Part shown: positions 10,965 through 22,042 of the stretch, one piece after another
How positions within the stretch are numbered: the stretch's first letter is position 1
Layout: every line of letters begins with the position of its first letter
Assembly (NCBI RefSeq): GCF_003576645.1
Contig: NC_044916.1
Span: 32,301,443-32,365,442, forward strand
Length of the DNA stretch: 64,000 nt
DNA from: Ipomoea triloba
Taxonomy: Eukaryota > Streptophyta > Magnoliopsida > Solanales > Convolvulaceae
Direction of reading: 5' to 3'
Translations under genes and position numbers: made by a program
The notes under the pieces: model-generated
What the model was told of the DNA's origin: nothing
Databases searched by the model: none
What the model saw: only the letters and a program-made list of their open reading frames with translations

Positions 10965-12337
10965 GAGTGAATGTCTTTTTTGGTCCTACTTTTATTGACC
11001 ATATTCTAATTTTAGTCCGCTTTTCTTATTTTTGCCACATTGCGTCCACAGTTATTAAACGTGTTCCAATTTTGGTCCATCGTTAACTTTCCCGTCTAAT
11101 GGCCGTTTGAAGGAGGGCTACTTTCGTCTTTTTACGCATTGTCTCTTCGCCTTACATACTGTCCCTCCATGGATCTTCTTCGTCTCCTCTCATGCCTTGC
11201 AGGCTTCATCTTCTTCGTTTTACTATACATAAGAATAATAAGCCCTAGTAATAAGAATAGAATTGAAACCTGATATTACCCCCAGTGGTGGCCGCCGCTC
11301 TTCCGATCATCGTCCACATTCCCATCCTCAACAACCAAAACCAGATGACGACGCGCTTCTTCGGGTCCTTCTCCGGCTTGGGGGCGGCGGAGGCGGAAAC
11401 GAAGCCGAGACGCCTGGGGAGCGGCATGACGGCGACTCCATAGGGGAAGTGCGACATCGCGGAGGCGCAGCAAATCCGACCAAAATCGGTGCAAATCTGA
11501 CCAAAATCGAAGAAATTGGAAACCAACATCGAGCAATTTCGAAAGGACCAAGCATGAAGGGAGCTTCAACCGGTTGGCCACATTGGGCTGTGGAATCCCA
11601 GGCCTCTGATCTCGTAATGTCGATCGCCTTCTTTGTTCTGTTTCAGATTGGGTTTCTTCAATTTATTAGTTTGAGATTTGAACTTTTTGCTTGTTGCTAG
11701 AGTTGCTGAATTTTGCTCATTGTTTATCCCATTTGCTGATCGTTTGTGCCTGATTTAAAATTACTGCAAGTTCCAATTTGAGCCTCTTTGGAAGAGTTGA
11801 AAATTGACTAGAATTTCATTAGATTTGAATCCATATGCTCTTTTTTGAAAAAGTATATCAGTATCAATTTCTTTCATTTTTTCGGATTTTCATAAACATG
11901 CAAAAGGGTCTGTTTTGAAGATTCAGAACTAGATTGCTTTAAGCTGAACAACATAATTTCTTTTTTCCTTACAATTGTTTCTGGAAGACATTATTGGATC
12001 TCATGGTATATTTTTTTTTTGCTTTTTAATTGATGAAGACCTGGAGAACTTTGCCTGCGGCGGCAAAATGAGCATATAGTTTTTTTTTTTTAATTACATT
12101 TGTCTCAGAACATGGAAATGGAGCAGTTTCTACCATTGATTTGACTGCAAAAACTTAGAATTTAACATGAAAAGACCGAAAAACTCCTGTCTTGAACGAC
12201 CACTTAACGGAAAATCTAACGGTGGACTAAAAGTGGCAAACGTTTAATAATAGTGGTCTCAATGTGGCAAAAATTAATAAAGTGGACTAAAATTGGAAAT
12301 TGTCCAATAACAGTAGGACCAAAAATAGAAATTTCTC
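10965..12337. mobile_element. Mutator-like element with perfect 9-bp target duplication and GC-rich cargo
   Basis: TAATAAAAA is present directly on both sides (10956-10964 and 12338-12346). The ends are long imperfect inverted repeats of about 140 bp: AATTTTAGTCC(G/A)CTTT, TTTTTGCCACATTG and TATTAAACGT occur in the same order inward from each end. The interior at about 11250-11620 is much more GC-rich than the surroundings and is followed by T-rich, intron-like DNA. This is the usual look of a captured gene fragment (Pack-MULE). I do not recognise the source gene, and no transposase is present. Confidence 0.75.
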
Positions 12338-12346
12338 TAATAAAAA

Positions 12347-12772
12347 TCAAGTTTTATTTATGATTCATATTACAATATGAACAATGGTCCACGTTATAAT
12401 TTGTCATGTCATTACTTTTGCGTATCTATACCGCCACATGTTTGTCCCATTAGGATCGTAGAATTGAAGACCAACCTTTTGCAAAAGTCAAGAAGCACAT
12501 TATGAGCGAGTATAATGGCGCTCACGTACACACAAATATAATGTGTCGTAATTAGTAGTTAGTAGCAAGACACATGAGGATCCAAATCATTATTAAGCTC
12601 AAGTTATTAATTAGAATTTAGAAGCATATATAGTGATATATGCATGCTAGTAAGATTCAAACTTCCATAAAAGATAAGGCTAATGATAATAAATTATGAA
12701 ACATGGATCTATTTATTATGCACCACCACTTTAATACTTATATTATTATAGCACCATTATCTCATTTTTCAC
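12347..12772. other. 3' flank of UGT copy C
   Basis: Bases 12590-12772 are shared with the 3' flanks of the other UGT copies: GCTCAAGTTATTAATTAGA, GCATGCTAGTAAGA, GGCTAATGATAATAAATTA and GGATC(T/C)ATTTATTATG appear in the same order near 7020-7130 and, in part, near 27720-27830. The duplicated unit therefore included downstream DNA. No separate gene. Confidence 0.6.
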
Positions 12773-14239
12773 TTATTTGAGATTGTTTATGACATTATCA
12801 AAAAAACTTTCAACAAAATTAATAGATGAGCCACCCTCTTCTAGCGCTTTCCTGCTCTTTTCTTTAAATTCTTTAGCCTTTGTCCTTACAGAATTGGGAG
12901 TAGAGTAGTCCATAAGACTTGTGAGTCCAATTTCTATCTCTTTTGCATTCACAATTTCAGGAACTATTGGAATATTATTATTCGGATCTCTTGAATCTAC
13001 TCGGTAATCCATCTTAATATCCACAGCCGTTCCTATCTCTCTCACCAATTGGAACGCATTTGCTTGTTGATCTACCGACATTGGCCAAGTCGCAATCGGA
13101 AGTCCAAACCAAATACTTTCTAAAGTTGAATTCCATCCACAATGAGACACAAAACCCCCCACAGCAGGGTGAGCTAGAACTGCAGTTTGTGGTGCCCATC
13201 CTATAACTTTTCCGATGCTTTTAGTTTTTTCCAAGAATCCTTTCGGCAGGACCTCCTCTGGATTGCTATACTCAGTGGGGAGTACTGAACCTGGAGAGGG
13301 TGGTTTCCTCAAGGCCCATAAGAACCTTTGGCCGCTACGTTCAAGTGCGTAGGCTATCTCCTTCACTTGAGGCCCGGAAAAAGCACCGCCACTTCCGAAG
13401 CAAAGGAATACAACTGATGAATCTGGTTGGTCATCCAACCATTTGAAGATTTGCTTCGCTGATTCTTGATTATTCTTCATATGACGGTTTAAGTTTAATA
13501 TGGGTCCCAAAGGATAGACCGGTGGAAATCTCTTGTCTTTGGAGAGAGATTGAATTGCATACGGCTCTAGGTCAAAGAAAGTGTTGACAATGACGCCTTT
13601 GGCCTCTCGGATTCGTGTGGTGAAGTCAAAGAAGGGAAGGTTGGGGAGTAACTTGACCGGAAAGGGTTTGAAATATGCAGGGATATTGAGATCAGGGTCG
13701 GAATCCAAAAAATCGGAGGCATCTATACCATGATCATCTTTGAGGCTTCTGAAATGGAAGAGAAGGCCGAGCATAGCAGCACCCAGAGCGTAGAACACGT
13801 AGGTGGGGACCCCAAACTCGTCAGCCACATCCATTATCTTGTCCGTACAGAAAATGTCCGCAACAAATCCCGCTAGCCGCCTTCCAGAAACCGCCGGCGA
13901 CTTCTGGAATTCATTAATGCAGTAGTCTCTGACTTTATTCTTCTGAGAATCGAGGAAAGCATGGAAGATGGAGATTTTGTCGGCGTGCCTCTTCAAAGCA
14001 TCCAGATCCTCAGGCAGTAGTACGAGCTTCAATCTAGGGTGCATATCCTTCTCATCGGCAAGCAAAGAATCGATGTAAGAATTAATGTTGGAACCGGGAA
14101 AGAGAGGCATTTTCATGATCAAGACAGTGATGGAGAGGTGAGGTCGTCTTTGCAAGAGGAGATTGGCGGTTCCGACCGCAGAAACAAGGTGACCCATTGA
14201 AGGGGTTGGAACGAAAACCAGCTCAATAGCATCTTCCAT
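12773..14239 (-). CDS. UGT71-type UDP-glycosyltransferase, copy C
   Basis: Predicted 488-residue, intronless glycosyltransferase. Catalytic His17 lies in PTPSMGHL and Asp128 in GFVADIF. The PSPG box at residues 348-391 starts [13 protein letters not shown], contains HCGWNS and ends DQ. It differs from the other copies in FVADIFCTDKIMD, where paralogues have FVVDM(V/L)CTSMMD, a one-residue insertion next to the catalytic Asp. In the donor region it has FGLPIATWPMSVDQQ. The start is the ATG at 14239, the only ATG in frame before the first conserved block. A TATA box is at 14351-14357. The frame is intact and probably functional; the acceptor is unknown. Confidence 0.94.
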   Translation of the reverse strand: MEDAIELVFVPTPSMGHLVSAVGTANLLLQRRPHLSITVLIMKMPLFPGSNINSYIDSLLADEKDMHPRLKLVLLPEDLDALKRHADKISIFHAFLDSQKNKVRDYCINEFQKSPAVSGRRLAGFVADIFCTDKIMDVADEFGVPTYVFYALGAAMLGLLFHFRSLKDDHGIDASDFLDSDPDLNIPAYFKPFPVKLLPNLPFFDFTTRIREAKGVIVNTFFDLEPYAIQSLSKDKRFPPVYPLGPILNLNRHMKNNQESAKQIFKWLDDQPDSSVVFLCFGSGGAFSGPQVKEIAYALERSGQRFLWALRKPPSPGSVLPTEYSNPEEVLPKGFLEKTKSIGKVIGWAPQTAVLAHPAVGGFVSHCGWNSTLESIWFGLPIATWPMSVDQQANAFQLVREIGTAVDIKMDYRVDSRDPNNNIPIVPEIVNAKEIEIGLTSLMDYSTPNSVRTKAKEFKEKSRKALEEGGSSINFVESFFDNVINNLK

Positions 14240-14350
14240 TGAAAAGGAGATGAGATGAGAATTCAAGATTATATTTGAATTGAGATTGAGATCGAGATCG
14301 AGATCGAGCTATTGAGTATGTTTGTTGACCTACAGTGAAACTCTTCTGCA

Positions 14351-14357
14351 ATTTATA
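14351..14357 (-). promoter_or_regulatory. TATA box of UGT copy C
   Basis: TATAAAT on the minus strand lies about 112 bp upstream of the ATG at 14239. Farther upstream, GTGAATCGTGTGTGTAATAA is shared with the promoters of B, E and the pseudogene. Confidence 0.55.
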
Positions 14358-14420
14358 TGCAAAATTGCATCGCCGTACGTATGCTGTGAATCGTGTGTGT
14401 AATAATATATTTTTCTTTTA

Positions 14421-14470
14421 TTATTATTATTATTACACAATGCGCGGTTCATGTGTGTAATAATAATATA
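14421..14470. promoter_or_regulatory. Shared upstream hairpin motif (copy C)
   Basis: TTATTATTACACA and TGTGTGTAATAATAA form an inverted repeat around ATGCGCGGTTCA, about 180-230 bp upstream of the ATG. It is the same motif as at 8811-8860 and 29733-29772. Confidence 0.5.
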
Positions 14471-14716
14471 TTAATTACCAAATAAATTAGCAGTATATTT
14501 GTTTTAGCTTTTGGATCTGTGCAAACCCATCCAGATCAGAGAAACGTGTTTGTTGCTTTCAACCCAAAACTTAGCGGTTAGAATATTAATAAGCGGTTAA
14601 CTTGCTTTCAACCCAAAACTTTGGGTGCATAATCAGTTAACAAGTTGATGTGTTAGTATTTTAACCAATGAATTGTATTAGCAAGTTTTAAGTTAGAATA
14701 TTAACAAGCGGTTAAC

Positions 14717-14793
14717 AAGTTGAATTCCATCCAGAATGAGACACGAAACCCTTTATAGCAAGGTGAGCTTGAATTGCAGTTTGTGGCGCCCAT

Positions 14794-14799
<6 letters not shown>
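14717..14799 (-). pseudogene. UGT relic: PSPG-box fragment
   Basis: Read on the minus strand, about 80 bp correspond to the start of the UGT PSPG box (GWAPQTA...AH...GFVSH..WNST). Compare 7528-7612 in copy B: GAGACACGAAACC, GGTGAGCT and GCAGTTTGTGGCGCCCATCC are shared. Several substitutions alter conserved residues, including the Cys of HCGWNS. Nothing else of a gene remains: the right side runs straight into an (AT)n tract. Confidence 0.8.

Positions 14800-14829
<30 letters not shown>
14797..14829. repeat. (AT)n microsatellite
   Basis: Uninterrupted AT repeat between the UGT relic and a sequence starting GAATTAGGTTCAGGTGTG. A related sequence (GGGTCATGTTCAGGTGTG) follows another AT tract at 21799. 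Such AT tracts are probably preferred insertion sites here. Confidence 0.9.
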
Positions 14830-14833
<4 letters not shown>

Positions 14834-15608
14834 TAGGTTCAGGTGTGAATTTAGATTTTCATGTGAGCCATGTGCATTCATGGTAGCCGTGCACTCTGTT
14901 CGACCAGTGGTCCTGATTGTGGGGGTATAGGGGGTGCAGGTGTGGGTGTCCGCAGGGTATGATTCACGTTTGTGGCAGTGCAGTGTGATGTTGTGGGGCC
15001 CCCTCCTTTTTTTTTTCTTTTTTTTTCGCGTGATGTTATGGCTTATGGGACCTTTTTTTTTTTTTTTTTTAAAATTTTTTCCCTTTTTGCGCGTGATAAT
15101 TGGTTCCCATCTGTGGCGGTGATCCGGCTTGCACGCTGCTATCGAGACATGGCTAGGTCGAATGGTGGTCGGCGTTCGAAGAGGTGGGTGTCCGGTAGGG
15201 CGATTCCGTCGGCGGCCTCGGGGTCGGCCGGTGCGGCTGGCTACTCCGCGCATGCTTGGTCATTCAAGCGGCGGACTTTCCGCCGCACCCCGATTTCGGT
15301 GGTCTGCGAAGGGTACGACCAGCAACCGGCCGGAGTGGGGTCTAGGGTATCAGCCAGGCGGCGGGCGGCACATAGGGGGGCGAACCGTGGTAAGTGCCAT
15401 TCCTCTACTTTATATGTCTAGGTGTGATTCTGCTGGGGTTTTGCGGGGATTTTGGTATGAGGGGGGTGTCGGTTCTGCTGGTGTCCTCTGTTCTGGAAGG
15501 TGGGGTAGTATCACCAGTTCAAAAATTGCAATATAGTTATTCAATGTTTGTATACTAATACTATGGGGTCAGTAGCTGTGAACTAATACTATGGGGGTAG
15601 TAGCTGAT

Positions 15609-16069
15609 GAACCACTAATTGTTCTTGTTATATATGTTAAAAGGGGGTCTGCCATTGGGGTTAATTAATTTTATATCTCTTTTCAATTTTTGACTACTGT
15701 AGAAACCATGTCGGTGGTTGCCATTATATATATACATATATGGAGTAGTTCATTGTTATATCTGTTAAAAGGGGGGCTGCCATGCTGGGGTGTTTATGCT
15801 ATTTATGGACTGTTTACTGTTATGTTTTTTTTTTTTTTNGAACCACTAATTGTTCTTGTTATATATGTTAAAAGGGGGTCTGCCATTGGGGTTAATTAAT
15901 TTTATATCTCTTTTCAATTTTTGACTACTGTAGAAACCATGTCGGTGGTTGCCATTATATATATACATATATGGAGTAGTTCATTGTTATATTTGTTAAA
16001 AGGGGGGCTGCCATGCTGGGGTGTTTATGCTATTTATGGACTGTTTACTGTTATGTTTTTTTTTTTTTT
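15609..16069. repeat. False duplication around a single N (15839)
   Basis: Bases 15609-15838 and 15840-16069 are the same sequence (one C/T difference seen) separated by one N. This is best read as two contig ends that overlap but were not merged. Confidence 0.88.
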
Positions 16070-16260
16070 TGGGGTTCTTTTCTGTTGTTGTTCTTAAGAT
16101 TGATATCTTCTCATTTTGATATTTTAGGCTTAAAATAAGAGTATAGCTAGGAGTNTGTTATGTTTTTTTTTTTTTTTGGGTTCTTTTCTGTTGTTGTTCT
16201 TAAGATTGATATCTTCTCATTTTGATATTTTAGGCTTAAAATAAGAGTATAGCTAGGAGT
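16049..16260. repeat. False duplication around a single N (16155)
   Basis: About 106 bp before the N (from 16049) recur directly after it (16156-16260), differing only in homopolymer length. Same unmerged-overlap pattern as at 15839. Confidence 0.88.
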
Positions 16261-17046
16261 TATTCTGGGTAAGACTATATGGAGGGATTATATAGTATGA
16301 TTTAATGTTATATATGTTAAAAGGGGGAGCTTGCATTTGAGTAAATTGATGGGGAATCAATAATAATCAATTCAGATATTAGTTAACAGATAATTAGCTC
16401 TAATTTAGTGCACTACAGGTGGTATTTTCTAGGGTGGGTAAATGCATCTGTAGGGAGGGTGGGGTATGCTCAATATTAGCAATGAACTACAGTACTGCCC
16501 ATTGTAGTGCATCATACTGCTAATATGTGGTTCTAATGTAATGAGCAGGGATGGTGTAGTTTTTTTTAAAGTTTAATTTTTTAAAGAAGGGTGTTGTCCA
16601 TTATCTATTTGTATTGAAAAATTCAGCACCATGCATCCTATTCCTCCTTTCATGCTGCTGCATAAATGTAATCATTTCTTTTTATAGTTAGCTGAACATA
16701 TATACAAGTTAGGCTAATTAATTAGATCTTTGATTAATTCCATCAGTACGTACACATACTCATTAATTAATTTTATATCCCTTTTCAATTTTTGACTACT
16801 GTAGAAACCATGTCGGTGGCTGCCATTATATATAAATATACATATATGGAGTAGAGGAGAGGGAAGAAGTAAATTAATTATATTAATAATGGGTTACGAC
16901 CTCGGATCTTCAAATGTTAACTCTTCTTTTGTTTGATGAATCTAAAGCTGTTGGTTTTTCTGCAATAATTCAGCAAGCAAGTTGCATCCTTTTTTTTTTT
17001 TAAAAAAAAAAAACTTTTTTAAGAAAAAGGGAAACAATGCTAAACT

Positions 17047-17643
17047 GTCTTGCTGTTTGAATTCTTCTTGTTTGTTTGGTTGTTTTTCACTTTAGAAGCC
17101 TAACCGATTGTGTTCCTTGGTTCCAAACAGACCAAAACCCATTTCAACCGGTGGTTTTAACCGAAGACGAGGGCGACACTGATGACGAATTCCACACTGC
17201 TCCACGTATTCCTACTTTCACGACGCGCGGTAGACCGAAGCAACTCGTACGTGTTGTTTCCTCACTAACGCAATGTCAGCGGGAAGATGTTATCAGTATT
17301 GGCATGGGGGGCCTCCTGGGGTTGCAGGTAGCGGACCTCCCACTNGTCTTGCTGTTTGAATTCTTCTTGTTTGTTTGGTTGTTTTTCACTTTAGAAGCCT
17401 AACCGATTGTGTTCCTTGGTTCCAAACAGACCAAAACCCATTTCAACCGGTGGTTTTAACCGAAGACGAGGGCGACACTGATGACGAATTCCACACTGCT
17501 CCACGTATTCCTACTTTCACGACGCGCGGTAGACCGAAGCAACTCGTACGTGTTGTTTCCTCACTAACGCAATGTCAGCGGGAAGATGTTATCAGTATTG
17601 GCATGGGGGGCCTCCTGGGGTTGCAGGTAGCGGACCTCCCACT
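17047..17643. repeat. False duplication around a single N (17345)
   Basis: Bases 17047-17344 and 17346-17643 (298 bp each) are identical on either side of one N. The copy splits exon 2 of the PMD/Ulp1 gene artificially; the second copy is the one that continues correctly. Confidence 0.9.
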
Positions 17644-18489
17644 ACAGCTCGGCGAGTGGTTGGTGGGTAACTTTGACCCAGATATGATGGCCCTCAAGCT
17701 ATGCAATGGGAGCTACATGAGCATCACGACCCAGGACGTAGCAAGGGTGTTGGGCTTACCCAATGGGCCGTTGCCAATTTCGGAACGTGACGGGCCACAT
17801 GTTTCGCCAGAACTACGTGCATGGAGGGAGGAAATCAAACACCGGAAAGGAAAAATCACAGTCAAGGCGTTAGTCACGCAGATGTTAGAGCTCAAAGGTG
17901 GGGGGGGAGTGGTTTAGGCGGCATTTAAGTGTCGTTGTTGTCTCCACCCTGATTGCCAGTGTTTCAAATGGCTATGCCAATCAAAAGACCGTCCATATGT
18001 TCCGCGATGTGGACCGGATTACAGACTTGGACTGGTGTGGGTATCTCCTTCGCTCTTTGGTTGTCGCACATGGACATTGGACCCAAGATAGAACTCGCAA
18101 ATTCATGGGGCCACTACTATTCTTAATTGTGAGTCATACTGTTATACACGGATATATGTGTGTGCCTCCTACTATTATATGCGTTTAATTTGGTGTGGTG
18201 TAGCTCCTGTATGCAGATAGGGTCGTGGTAGGAGGACGTGACGTGCCCAGATCAATCCCCACGTTAAATGGGTGGATTACGGAGTTACTCAAAGCACGGG
18301 AGGCACGAGAGATTACTGCACAAGGGTTTGGGCAAGGCATGCTAGATGATCCGCCGCATCCAACTGACTTCCATGCTCCTTCGGTTGAAGCATCATTGAC
18401 TGGCCAACCAATACGACTCAACACCGAGCCGGGCACATTGCAGCCGGGACCTACTCTTGGAACACCACAGGTATGCACATCAACTACTT

Positions 18490-20028
18490 TAACCCTACAT
18501 TGGTGCCTGCGTTTTTAATACAACTAGTGCACGGTGCTAGTACGTGCAAACCACTAACATTTGCTAGCTGGTTCTCATTTGTTTTGTAGGGATTTGCACA
18601 GCTCTTCGAATCCAAAACCGGTGATCTAGTTTTAGTCGCGACACAAGTGGCTGATATGGTGCGCTAAAACCCCAACCAAGCTTATGGTGACCACAATTTC
18701 AAGAGGCTGGCCGAGGCATCCAATCTTCTGATAGGGGTAGCTCAGAACGAGCCGAATGCCACACACTGTTCTGGTGCTCAGGAGCCGCAAACGCCTGGCC
18801 ACACTAAAATGGATCAGGAAGAAGCATTCTGGCAAAACTCGGAGAACATCAAGGCATTGGAGCGCGCCGAAATGGCAGCGCTGCGGGCTACCACGATTAG
18901 CGACATGCCCAGCTTTAGTCTGGGATTCACGCAAGACGACCCCGCACAAGGAAAGGACAACCACCCGCCGGTTAGCGACATGCCCAGCTTTAGTCTGGGA
19001 TTCACGCAAGACGACCCCGCACAAGGAAAGGACGACCACCCGCCGGTTAGCGACATGCCCAGCTTTAGTTTGGGATTCACGCAAGACGACCCCACGCAAG
19101 GAAATGACGACCACCCGCCGAACCATCAGGGTCCTGTAACACCAGCCCCGCATGTGAGTTTCTGATCACCAACACGTTCTTCTCAGTCACCGGCTAACCT
19201 TATTGTCAAAATGATCATTCAGGGTGCTAACCGCGGTATGCAATTGGAGGACTTGCTANTAACCCTACATTGGTGCCTGCGTTTTTAATACAACTAGTGC
19301 ACGGTGCTAGTACGTGCAAACCACTAACATTTGCTAGCTGGTTCTCATTTGTTTTGTAGGGATTTGCACAGCTCTTCGAATCCAAAACCGGTGATCTAGT
19401 TTTAGTCGCGACACAAGTGGCTGATATGGTGCGCTAAAACCCCAACCAAGCTTATGGTGACCACAATTTCAAGAGGCTGGCCGAGGCATCCAATCTTCTG
19501 ATAGGGGTAGCTCAGAACGAGCCGAATGCCACACACTGTTCTGGTGCTCAGGAGCCGCAAACGCCTGGCCACACTAAAATGGATCAGGAAGAAGCATTCT
19601 GGCAAAACTCGGAGAACATCAAGGCATTGGAGCGCGCCGAAATGGCAGCGCTGCGGGCTACCACGATTAGCGACATGCCCAGCTTTAGTCTGGGATTCAC
19701 GCAAGACGACCCCGCACAAGGAAAGGACAACCACCCGCCGGTTAGCGACATGCCCAGCTTTAGTCTGGGATTCACGCAAGACGACCCCGCACAAGGAAAG
19801 GACGACCACCCGCCGGTTAGCGACATGCCCAGCTTTAGTTTGGGATTCACGCAAGACGACCCCACGCAAGGAAATGACGACCACCCGCCGAACCATCAGG
19901 GTCCTGTAACACCAGCCCCGCATGTGAGTTTCTGATCACCAACACGTTCTTCTCAGTCACCGGCTAACCTTATTGTCAAAATGATCATTCAGGGTGCTAA
20001 CCGCGGTATGCAATTGGAGGACTTGCTA
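18490..20028. repeat. False duplication around a single N (19259)
   Basis: Bases 18490-19258 and 19260-20028 (769 bp each) look identical, including the three 75-bp coding repeats, and meet at one N. A real tandem duplication would not be expected to begin and end at an N. Confidence 0.9.
19667..19891 (+). repeat. Three 75-bp in-frame coding repeats in the PMD/Ulp1 gene
   Basis: Each unit encodes 25 residues containing SDMPSFSLGFTQDDP. The same array is seen at 18897-19121 in the false duplicate. Units one and two are almost identical; the third has drifted slightly (PTQGND). Confidence 0.9.
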
Positions 20029-20506
20029 TTGAAAAATCAGGAATCCCCACAGCCACCGGTGCCCGCCGTAGCAGCAGATCGCAAAGGAAAGCGACCGCTC
20101 AACCAGGAGGCTAAACCGTTCCGCCTTCTCTTCAGTCCGGTCAGGGGTTATCCAACGGTCCCGATACCACCAATTTACATGGTATGGATGTGGGTATTCA
20201 ACTGCCCAAACACCAATTGGTAAGTGATTTCCGCGACTCTGAGCTGCTATTCCTTGGAATACCCACCGTAAGTGACATAACCGTGCTTGCGTTAATAGCG
20301 ATGAGGTCCTGTTCCTCCATAACGCACAAACCGCCACCTGGTCAGACTTTATGACATTGAAGGAGGGAGTCAACGTCACCACGGCTGTGGTAGATGCGTG
20401 GTCCACTGTTTTAAATGCGAGGGAAAAATCAAGGGGATGGGGGACCCCTTCTCGCCTGTTTGCATCCACGACCACTACTGTATGTTTCTTATTTTGAACA
20501 CTCTTG

Positions 20507-21181
20507 TATACGGGGGTTCATGTACACCTAAAATCTATCCTTGATTTTGCAGGTAGGGACCGTGGTGAACACTATAGGCACCAGGGACGAGAGAATCGAA
20601 TTATTTAAAGCGAGGCTAGATGCTGATTTACGGGCCTCCGACCACGTGGGAACTGCGACTTTAGATATGGTAACACTCTCTACGGCATTCCAGACCTACG
20701 AAATCAATAACGGAACCTTTTAAACTATCGTAACAACTCACACTAACCTTTGCCTCGACAGTACTTATTTCCAATAATACAAGATGGACATTACTATGTC
20801 ATGAGTGTAAATTTCAACCAATACAAGTTCGACATCATCGATTNTATACGGGGGTTCATGTACACCTAAAATCTATCCTTGATTTTGCAGGTAGGGACCG
20901 TGGTGAACACTATAGGCACCAGGGACGAGAGAATCGAATTATTTAAAGCGAGGCTAGATGCTGATTTACGGGCCTCCGACCACGTGGGAACTGCGACTTT
21001 AGATATGGTAACACTCTCTACGGCATTCCAGACCTACGAAATCAATAACGGAACCTTTTAAACTATTGTAACAACTCACACTAACCTTTGCCTCGACAGT
21101 ACTTATTTCCAATAATACAAGATGGACATTACTATGTCACGAGTGTAAATTTCAACCAATACAAGTTCGACATCATCGATT
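20507..21181. repeat. False duplication around a single N (20844)
   Basis: Bases 20507-20843 and 20845-21181 (337 bp) repeat with two substitutions seen (ACTATCG/ACTATTG, GTCATGAG/GTCACGAG). They carry the same Ulp1 exons. The few differences suggest two haplotypes or sequencing error. Confidence 0.88.
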
Positions 21182-21482
21182 GTGACTCAAAACAGGTGCC
21201 CAACGATAAAAAATACCACGACGCCCCCGTGGATCTGGTATGTTCTTTGCGTTTACTGTCTATGAATATGTCTACAACTTTTGTTCTGTAATCACATATA
21301 AGCAAAAATGATGTATGTGTTCAAATGTGGGGCGGGGTGGTGCTATTTGATGGTTTAAACTTGGTTTGCAGCTTGACATGCTTTCGGAGTACGTAGAAAG
21401 CAAGCGACAGTGGGCACGAGCCATCCACGCCAGGAACTTGCGTCCGAAAAGGATGCAAATGTCGTGGAGGTGCAACTCCTAA

Positions 21483-21755
21483 TGCTGATTCTTTTATTAT
21501 TACACAATTCGTGGATCGTGTGTGTAATAATATATTTATCACCAAATAAACTAGCAGTACGTAGTACTATTTGTTTTTAAAATTTACTTTACATCTTTAC
21601 TGATCTTATCATGTAATATTATTCTTTTATTATTACACAATACGTAGATCGTGTGTAATAATATATTTATCACCAAATAAACTAGCAGTACTATTTGTTT
21701 TAGCTTTTGGATCAGTGCAAACCCAGAAACTTGTTTCATGCTTTGAATCTAAAAG

Positions 21756-21758
<3 letters not shown>
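21483..21758. repeat. Two partial copies of the UGT upstream region
   Basis: TTATTATTACACAAT...GTGTGTAATAATATATTT followed by ATCACCAAATAAACTAGCAG occurs at 21493-21560 and again at 21625-21690. The second copy continues into the TTTGTTTTAGCTTTTGGATC flank known from UGT C and D. These are headless UGT promoter remains adjoining the truncated Ulp1 gene. Confidence 0.75.

Positions 21759-21798
<40 letters not shown>
21759..21798. repeat. (TA)n microsatellite, left of foldback
   Basis: About 20 uninterrupted TA units directly adjoining the foldback element. Confidence 0.9.
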
Positions 21799-21802
<4 letters not shown>

Positions 21803-22042
21803 CATGTTCAGGTGTGCCCGCGCCCTTACGTGCGGCCGTACGGTTTACACCACTCAATGTTAAGAAATGCACCACTCAATGTTACGGAATACACCACTCA
21901 GTGGTGTATTTCTTAAATATGAAATACACCACTCAATGTTATTGAGTGGTGCATTTCGTAACATTGAGTGGTGCATTTCTTAACATTGAGTGGTGTAAAC
22001 CGCACGGCCACACCTAAGAGCACGGCCACATTTGAATAAAAA

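Larger units (their letters stand above)
15149..21482 (+). pseudogene. Plant-mobile-domain / Ulp1-type (C48) protease gene of transposon origin, degraded
   Basis: Multi-exon relic. Likely exons: 15149-15389, 17430-18128, 18204-18470, 19360-19923, 19993-about 20267, about 20299-20480, 20891-21007, 21100-21237, 21372-21482. Exon 2 encodes a plant-mobile-domain-like region (VARVLGLPNGPLPI, then NQKTVHMFRDVDRITDLDWC, GPLLFLI); exon 3 continues LLYADRVVVGGRDVPRS. Three 25-residue repeats containing MPSFSLGFTQDDP follow. The C-terminus is Ulp1-like: DGHYYV supplies the His and FDIIDCDS the Asp of the C48 triad. The gene stops after MQMSWRCNS, just where the Cys segment should begin. Other damage: 8 Gs near 17890 where 7 keep frame, an in-frame TAA (18665-18667, also 19435-19437), and a needed frame change near 20110-20135. 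PMD and Ulp1 genes are commonly carried by MULEs (family knowledge). Exon borders are approximate. Confidence 0.8.

Noticed and set aside
18632..19923. Two identical sets of open frames on both strands (173, 127, 118 and 93 residues)
   Set aside because: They are other-frame shadows of the Ulp1-type gene's 75-bp repeats, doubled by the false duplication at the N of 19259.
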